From contig NC_060018.1 in the NCBI RefSeq assembly GCF_021134715.1, positions 3,799,501-3,863,500 of the forward strand: a DNA stretch of 64,000 bases, read 5' to 3'. Numbering within the stretch: the first letter of the stretch is position 1; every line of letters starts with the position of its first letter. Of the stretch, positions 56,817-64,000 are shown in pieces. The position numbers and the translations under genes were made by a program. The DNA is from Daphnia pulex (lineage: Eukaryota; Arthropoda; Branchiopoda; Diplostraca; Daphniidae). Under the pieces are notes generated by a model, which was not told the origin of the DNA, did no database searches, and was given only the letters and a program-made list of their open reading frames with translations.

Positions 56817-59800
56817 CACATCGGCTGCACAATGGTTCTACCAATAACGCTAGTGCGCTTTTGACCATAAAGTATGGCCTCAAGTCCGCCCTACAAATGA
56901 GTCTGTTGTTTCAGAATAACCAAACAGCGACTTAAAAGTTATTTTCATTCCTCTCTCTGCCTTCATTAAAAAGTATGTTCAAATGGATTTCACCAAACAG
57001 ATGAAGCCAGAAAAAAAATGTGGGGCCCTCGGGAAGATTAGGGCGCGGAATTGTTCAACATGGCGTGGAAAACAGATAGATCACAGTTAGAAGTTGAACT
57101 TGCACCCGGAAAGAGCCAAGAGCCAAAAAATAATAAAAAGTGAAAAAGTCGGGAACAAGAACAAAGCTCGTGATTGGTCTTTCTCGTCCGCTATTAAAAC
57201 AATCCACAAACCGAGTTCACGAGAAATCAATTTGCGTCAGTCAGTCGGGAGTGGATGATGGACGGACGCGGCACGAGATCCATTATGATTGCCCCTTTCT
57301 CCCCGACTCTTATCCCGATTCGAACTTGGCACAATGGGGAAAGATGGAAGAGATGCCGTTATGGTATGAAAGAGGGACAGTCGGCTACAGTAATAGAGAG
57401 GATAGGGGGGGTTGATTATTAATCAGTTTTGATTCATCACTCGAATTCAGTCGTGCACGACTCGAGGGTTTCCAAAGTAAAGAGACGAGGGAGATGGATA
57501 GACACAAGAAGAATATGATAACAGAGAGATATATCGGTCACGGGAGAGCCTCGCAAGCAGATGAACAACTTGGCACTAAACTATACGTATAGGTGAAATA
57601 AATTTCACTAGAACTCATTTTTTTTCCCCATGCATTACTGAGACAAAAATAATAAGGTCGACACGATACCGGAGAAAGGAACGGCAGCACTTTTCCGAGT
57701 ATTCTTATCTGCTATCACTGTGAGTTTACGCAATCGACCCGCACCAATAATAAAATTGAGAGAGAAAAAAAAGTCTCTCAGAATTGGATTGCCGTAAAAT
57801 AAAATAGAGGAAGAAGTGAAGGGAGGAAAGTGAAACGGGCACGCGCTGTTGAAGACTCGCCTATATATCCTATATATACGACATGAAAGGGCAAAATAGA
57901 TGGATGAAAAGTCTCTCTCAGAGGAGCAGGATATACTCGTCTATAAAGAACTCCCGAAAGCGAAAAAAAACGAGAACCGTCGGCACTCTGCATTCGCCCC
58001 TGTGTTGCTTCTCTCCAACCTGTTTCATTTAGGATGAGTGCTGATGTTTTAGTCTGATGCTCGGCACTTGAAATATGTATCGACATGTCAGGCATGCCCA
58101 AGGGCACGGCCAAAGTTTTCCTCCTTTCTTCTGATTTTGAAAAAAGATCAAAATTCATGATAAAGACGGAAAAGGTTTCACTTTCTTTCTCGATAAAAAA
58201 CGTGAGTGGGAGATTCACCGGAAGCGAAAGCGAAAAAGAAAGTAAAAAAAAAAATAAATAAATAAATAAAAATACGGAAATGTTCCGGTAGATCGGACTC
58301 GAGCCATCACCATCTGTTCCACTTGACTGAAATCTCCATGGCTTTCTACTTTTGATTTTCTTATGAATAACAAAACGGCTTTAGAGAGACCAAAACTGAC
58401 ATCGTCAATGGACGTTGGAGGGATGATCCCTAGTCCATTGACAAAGTAGTTGTAGCATCCGTAGAAGCGGCGCCTTACGTCGCTTCAACTCGTCGTTATC
58501 AATGCCAATTGGAGCGTCGCCCCCAACAACCTGATGTTATTGGGCGTGTCATTGGGCTATGACAAACTATTTCCGTAACAAAAAGAGAATTTATTTTTAT
58601 TCCATTTTCATGTGAAAACTTGGCTATTACAGCCACGGGTAGGTAAAAAGGAAAAATAAATAAAAGTTGGTAAAATGAGTTTTAATGGGTTCGAGTTTCC
58701 CTGCTGGCAATTCAAATGTCGTTCGTCGTTATAACAAAATGGTCGAGGAGGATCGTTTGCTTAGTGCCCGTGTAACTTTAGTCGAAACTTTCTGCTTTGG
58801 ATTACGCAACCGCGCCAAATGACGACACGGCAAACAGGGAGGAAAAAAACAAACAAAATAAATTCTGCTTAATGCTGGCGCGGGACCAGCGCCTGCAGAC
58901 TAATTCGGGACAGATTCATGTGCGTGTGCCGGGGCGACCGTGGGGACGACGACAAACATAAGAATTCTTGTCCTCACTCTCCAGTGAGTTATTCTCACGT
59001 CTTCAAGGTAGCAATTAACAACAACACACACACACAGACGCAGAGACTGGCGTTGAGTGAAACACAGAAACGTGCAACAAATCAACAGGCGACAATAATC
59101 AAATGAAGCGAGAAACATTTCTAGTTTAGGAGCGGCAACGCATGCAGCACTTCGTTTCACAAACTTTATTGTGTCGAGACTGTCACGTTTCTAAAATGGC
59201 GCGTCGCTAAAGCCGGATGCTGATTGCGGATGCTCTTATTGGCTGCAAGAAATAATAAACCCGGGGGGTTGGGGGAAAAAAATCTCGGCGTGAGGGAATT
59301 TTTCGTGAAGAATGTCGTGACCCCCCTCAAGGAAAAACAGGAGACGAAAAAAGACACAACTTTGACGTTTCTTATTGTGTTTGAACCAGCTGAGGTTCCC
59401 TTAACGTTGTTTAGTCATGAAAAAGGCTTTTTACATGAGAATGTCAACGATGAAAAGAAATGGTACGTACGTTCCTGTGAACCACGTAAATCCATAAAAT
59501 TTGAAAAGAGCACTGAGCAAAGCATTTGAATTGCCTTGCCAACTCAGTTTAAACTGCTTAATCCACATGTGGAGGAAAGCACCTGGGGCAGCAGAGAAAA
59601 CTTGTCGGTGTGTAGACCCTTGGGCCAAGCCTTTTTTACTCGCATTGAAAAGAATGCAGTTGAAACTCCCTCAAACTAACTTAAGGTTTACTTATATGTC
59701 TATATGGTTGCTGAACTTACTTGGCAAACTTGCAGTGTAGCAGAATAATGCAAAAGTGATGAGGGGAGGTCTTGGAGAATCTCGAATTGATGTTTAGCCA

Positions 59801-62533
59801 ACCTTGATGAATGTCCAATTCCTAAAACAAAATCAACAGTTAGCAGTAAATTAACACTGAGAATTCTCACAAAGCAACAGCTGTTGCATTTGATTTATGA
59901 AAAGCTATACATACATGGAAAAGCTGTAGATGGGAGAACCTGAAATGCTCCAGGGGAGAAGTGTGTGGTCCTGGGATCGAGTTTCGTTGCACGTCAAGCA
60001 CTGTACGTGAGATTATTGACTTTGATGGAAGACACATATCTTTTAGTGTCAACGAAATCTAATAACGCCGGCGACTGGACTGATCTCAAATACATAAGGC
60101 TACAAATTGCATTTGCATGCTGGTCTCCATCACGTGAGCGATCGTGACAATATGGTCGATTGAGTTTCAAGGTTCTCTTTTTTTCCACTTTCACCTGACA
60201 ATTCTCACAAATTCGCAGTATTTACAAGTATTATTTAGCACACGGATGTTTCACAAAATGGAAATGGAAATTCACTTCAAATATAGACCTGGAAACGAAA
60301 ATTTCTGACAGCAACAACACATTGCCAAATTTTCTGAATTCAACGAAAAATATGCAAATTTTTTCACTTCATTTTTCTCAACTTTGTCAGCTGGAATCAT
60401 CGACAAAAACTCCAGATGTATAAGGAAGAACGCGTATTGTGTATTGATAAAAACATTGTTTACGGATATAGTTGGCACAAATTGGGTCACGTTATTATAA
60501 TAATATAGTAATATTGTATATTAAGCTCAAGTTAAGTTAAGCTACCCAGTCCACATATTATTAATATTATATTTATATTAGATATAGAATCATCTACATG
60601 GGCAGTTGCAAGAAATAGCAACGCCCTGGTTATTAATAGTTGTAACGGGATGAGAAAGACATTGACAGAATACCGAAACTGATGAGCTAAAAACAAGAGA
60701 GACAAAAAGGAGACGTTGGATTACACAACACCCACAGCAAGGAGCACAAAGAGACACAAAATAATAAAAAAAAGGAGTGGATATAATAATAAAATGCAAA
60801 TCATAAAATCAAATAAAGACGCGCGTAGTTTCAAACCAACAAAATAAAACTGAAAATACCGGCTCCAGCGTGATTCATAAATTCAGCGCTACCGGTGATA
60901 AGCCTGCCTGTGTGTGTATATCTGTGTGTGTGTCTGTGCATGTAGATACTTGCGCGCGTGCTTGTTCTGGAACCCTACCAACAAATAATCCTCTTTAATT
61001 TTGAATCAAATATTACACAACTCTCCGAAGCGTTCACTTCTCGCAGTTTCAAATAGAACAACACGAAGAAACACATATAGGAAAAGAGCACTGGCACTGG
61101 TAACGAAACAGCATCAGTAATTTAATGATTACGATGATTACTCGGGTATACATGTAGATTGTCTTTTTCAAAACTAAATATAATCCTCTCTTTTCTTGAT
61201 TGCTTCTTTTGTTTTGTAATAAAGGACTTCTTCTTTTGTTACGGGTTGAATCATTTCCCTTAATCGTATCAAAAGTTTGACTTGCAATGACGCAAATGAA
61301 AAACAAAACAAAAAGGCACTGGCTACATCGCATTCATGGGTTTCCCCTTTCGCTTGAAGCAATCACCGTAATCGTTCATCATGAAATTTTAATTCTTTGA
61401 ATTATTGATCGAATAACAAAACAAGGTCAACTTCGAGAGTCGGTCGTCATTTTTTAACATTTCAAACTCTTTCTTTTTATTCAAAGATTTATTCTTTTTT
61501 GGTGAATTATTTAATCTCTAAGAAGCAAAACAGCAAATTCTCTAGTGCATCATATTATTCAGTGTATGTGTATATAAGTGTTTGTGTTTATGTGTGTGTA
61601 TGTGTGTGTGTAGCTCTGGATGGTTAGTAGTTGCATATACCGTATAACAAATGAACAACAGCAGCAGAGTCAATATTTAAGCTATTTTAGCGTAGTAGCG
61701 CTTCCACCCATAATTTTTTTTTTTCGAAAAAAGGAATAATAAAAGAAACAACGAATCGTCATCAAGTTGATATTACATTGCATGCATTATATAACCGGTG
61801 AGAGAGAGAGAGAGAGAGAGAAGGCGGATATATAATAGTTAAAAGAGGGAAGCTAAAAAAAAAACAACCAAAGGAAGAAAACATTTTGTTTTTAAAAAGT
61901 TTCGGTGAGCTAATCAGAATCTCTTTGTCACGGAATAAAAATGAAAAAAACAAAAACAAGGAAAACTTGTCAAAGAATATTTCAAAAAGAGTTCAACAAA
62001 ATGGCAGTGACGAAATAGAAGAAATTCCAAGAAAAAAAAAGAACTCGTTTGTTATTTTGGGGTAAGGTATTACATCATGAACTTTTTTCTATAGAGCCGA
62101 GAAGAAATCCTACAAAAAGGACAAAAGAAATTGCATCTTTTTTTTTAATTATTTGTTTTTGTTTGTTGTGTAAAACATCTTCCAATCTTCTTCTCGCTGC
62201 GCCTCTTATCACAGGCTATCAACGGCCACTTCTTCCTCATCTTTTAAAGTTGATCTCTCTCTTGTATTTCCTTTTTCTATTGATATTTGTATCAACAGTT
62301 TGTGTTTGCCAATAAACGATGGACGTCCCGAAATTCTTCGATTTTGTTTGCCGGCTAGAGATGACGAATAAACGCGGCATAGTTTTACATGCACCGGTTG
62401 TAGACAGCAGTAGACGTCCCTCGAAAGTTACTGATGTTTTGGACAAACTGTTTGTAGTTAAAATTTTAGTTTTTCTTCTTTTTCATTACGAGAGGCTCTT
62501 CTTTTTCATCGGTGTGGAAGACTAATTAGTAGA
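56817..62533. other. Gene-poor spacer and probable perlecan 3'UTR
   Basis: No homologous exon is seen. Simple repeats include AAAT units at 58252-58270, GT at 60910-60935 and 61565-61612, and GA at 61800-61821. The part next to 62534 is probably 3'UTR of the minus-strand perlecan transcript. Confidence 0.5.
61800..61821. repeat. GA microsatellite
   Basis: About eleven GA/AG units in a row lie in the gene-poor spacer. Confidence 0.8.
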
Positions 62534-64000
62534 CTAATTAGCGGGCGGTTCGTAGTCGTCATCGGCGTCGTCTTCCATCAGCAACTTCAGCTCTTCACTG
62601 CACCCGATCAAAAACAAAAAGAAATGAAAGAAACAGAAAAACAAATACACACAAACAAATCGAGCCGCTAAACAGTCAATCAACCGAACCAAGGCATATA
62701 TTATATATGTATGTGAAACACGAAGATGGTGAAAAAAAAAAGATATTAAAGAATATTTTTTACGGACAAAGAAAAGAGGATTTCAAATGCAATTTCGTGT
62801 CGTAAATCGAGTTTGGGCGACGTCATCGTCTGCACGCGTGGTGGCCATGGTAACGTTAGAGCGGCAAGAGCTCTCTCACTCGTCCTTTTGAAGTGGCACT
62901 CGAGCGAGTCGGCAAAGTCGATTAGAGAAGACCTCTGTAACTCTATTACAGTTGCCAGCCTCAGTTTTAATACGTAGTGGAGCTGGAACGGTTTGTTAAA
63001 AGGTTCAATTTCATTTTAGAGTAGAGTTTTTGGCAGGCAACTAGCAGCAGCCTGCCTGTGCAGCAAAGAGAAGGGCCGCGCGCGCTGAGATCAATAGAGA
63101 GACGGGGCGTGGACGGACGAGGCAGAGAGGGCCAAAATAATTATGACAATGTTTCTTCTTGTTGTTCATCACGTATACAACAACAGGTTGTGCAATCTTT
63201 TCTACGCACAAAGGGCCTCTATAATTAAATGACGGTTCAGTTCACGAGTCTTGCACTGACGACGGCAAGCAACAGGGCGGCTCCTATCCTGTACAGCGGC
63301 GGATCCTGTTGCCTCAGACAAATGGAAGAGGAAGCGGCCGTTCGAGATTTCGGCTTCAACACGTCCCGCTGCCCAATATTACTGCTGTTGGGATGGACTT
63401 TCCCGTTCTTACTACTCCCACCGCCCTTGTACGATTTAGAACGGCGACCGGACTCGTCCGGATCGCCGATTGCCGTGTAATAGCTCTGGTGGTGTTCATT
63501 CCCACCCATTTCCAAAACACTTGAATTCGTATGGCCAGCTCCTCCTCGACTGAGAACCAAAGAAGACGACATCATGGACATGCGTCTATACTCACCACCA
63601 CGTTACCAATCAAGTGAAGGTGTTCCATCGAGTCAGAGCAGCGTGATTTGGGGTGAGAACAAGAACAAGAGAGTGATCACGTTTAAAACCGATTTGGTTT
63701 GAGATTATCGGCGATCCTTAAAGGATTAGGTGTGAAGGAAGAAGAACACTAAAAAGAAGGTGTCATGATACCTTGAACAAGGAACGACGTTGATGGCCGA
63801 CAGGGCTGCCCGTTGAAAGTTAATGACTCCCGATTCCTGGATCTCCAGATGATGGATGCAACCTTTCAGGCCGTGGATGTAACGACCCGTCGTCATAGCT
63901 TCGGCGTTCGGTAATCCACCGACGTAAATGTTGCCCTTAGTGTTGAGGACTTGATGAGGTCCTTCCGGACTGCGGCCATTCTCTAGGATCACTCCATCCA
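62534..64000 (-). CDS. trol: Perlecan-like proteoglycan, 3' end (last laminin-G exon and terminal exon)
   Basis: The exon at 64000-63772 (continuing beyond the window) encodes the end of a laminin-G domain: NGRSPEGP, NTKGNIYVGGLPNAE, TTGRYIHGLKGCIHHLEI and NVVPC. This resembles the final laminin-G domain of perlecan (GRSPG, NAKGSVYIGGAPD, TGGRF...GITGC). The donor at 63771 leaves phase 2. The terminal exon 62597-62534 (acceptor gggtgcag) fits that phase and adds an acidic tail (EELKLLMEDDADDDYEPP) to the stop. Perlecan is a secreted basement-membrane heparan sulfate proteoglycan that binds integrins and dystroglycan. The assignment rests on one domain, so agrin or another laminin-G protein remains possible. 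Confidence 0.75.
63237..63585 (-). CDS. Alternative terminal exon of the perlecan-like gene
   Basis: An open stretch of 115 codons starts after an acceptor (gagtatag) at 63586, in the phase left by the laminin-G exon donor at 63771. It reads RRMSMMSSSLVLSRGG to a TGA at 63237. The tail is Ser/Gly/Lys-rich and ends with a short hydrophobic run (IGAALLLAVVSARLVN), which could be a GPI-anchor signal. The exon would replace the acidic tail encoded at 62597-62534. Its use is inference; the intron of 185 bases is ordinary and the polypyrimidine tract is weak. Confidence 0.45.

Overview
The window looks like genomic DNA from an arthropod, most likely a branchiopod crustacean such as Daphnia (inference). 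Genes are split by short GT-AG introns, mostly 50 to 80 bases. The recognisable genes are animal genes, several of them typical of arthropods (PDF receptor, Fak, perlecan). No bacterial-type genes were seen.

Layout. 37-5206 (+): most of a focal adhesion kinase gene, from just before the FERM domain to the stop codon. 6237-6490: a degenerate 15-base tandem repeat. 7890-18140: a giant inverted duplication centred near 13017. Its arms are about 5 kb; about 4.67 kb of each arm is almost identical, while the outer ends and the centre are homologous but clearly diverged. Each arm carries a decayed tyrosine-rich repeat gene with an intact-looking TATA promoter. 20675-22685 (-): a chimeric pseudogene joining an HSP90 N-terminal fragment to a broken IP3 receptor fragment. 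24392-27611 (-): three compact genes, an LRAT/papain-like membrane protein, FAM136A and neugrin (NGRN). 28614-33224 (+): a secreted EGF/laminin-G protein of eyes-shut type with a Thr-rich centre. 34685-35551 (-): a four-helix MARVEL protein. 37090-37521 (+): an unrecognised ORF with a poly(A) signal. 38686-39478 (+): a bestrophin fragment with a frameshift. 39480-49620: about 10 kb without recognisable genes. 49627-56816 (+): the pigment-dispersing factor receptor gene, with a TATA promoter, a 5'UTR intron of about 2.2 kb, nine coding exons and a 3'UTR. 62534-64000 (-): the 3' end of a perlecan (trol-like) gene with two phase-compatible alternative last exons.

The genes do not form one pathway. 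Fak and perlecan both belong to cell-matrix biology; FAM136A and NGRN are neighbouring genes for mitochondrial proteins; the PDF receptor is a neuropeptide GPCR. The most notable part is 7.9-22.7 kb, where an inverted duplication with the signature of arm-to-arm gene conversion lies next to a chimeric pseudogene, which suggests a rearrangement-prone segment. Exon borders were placed by reading splice sites and frame by eye; no alignments or searches were run.
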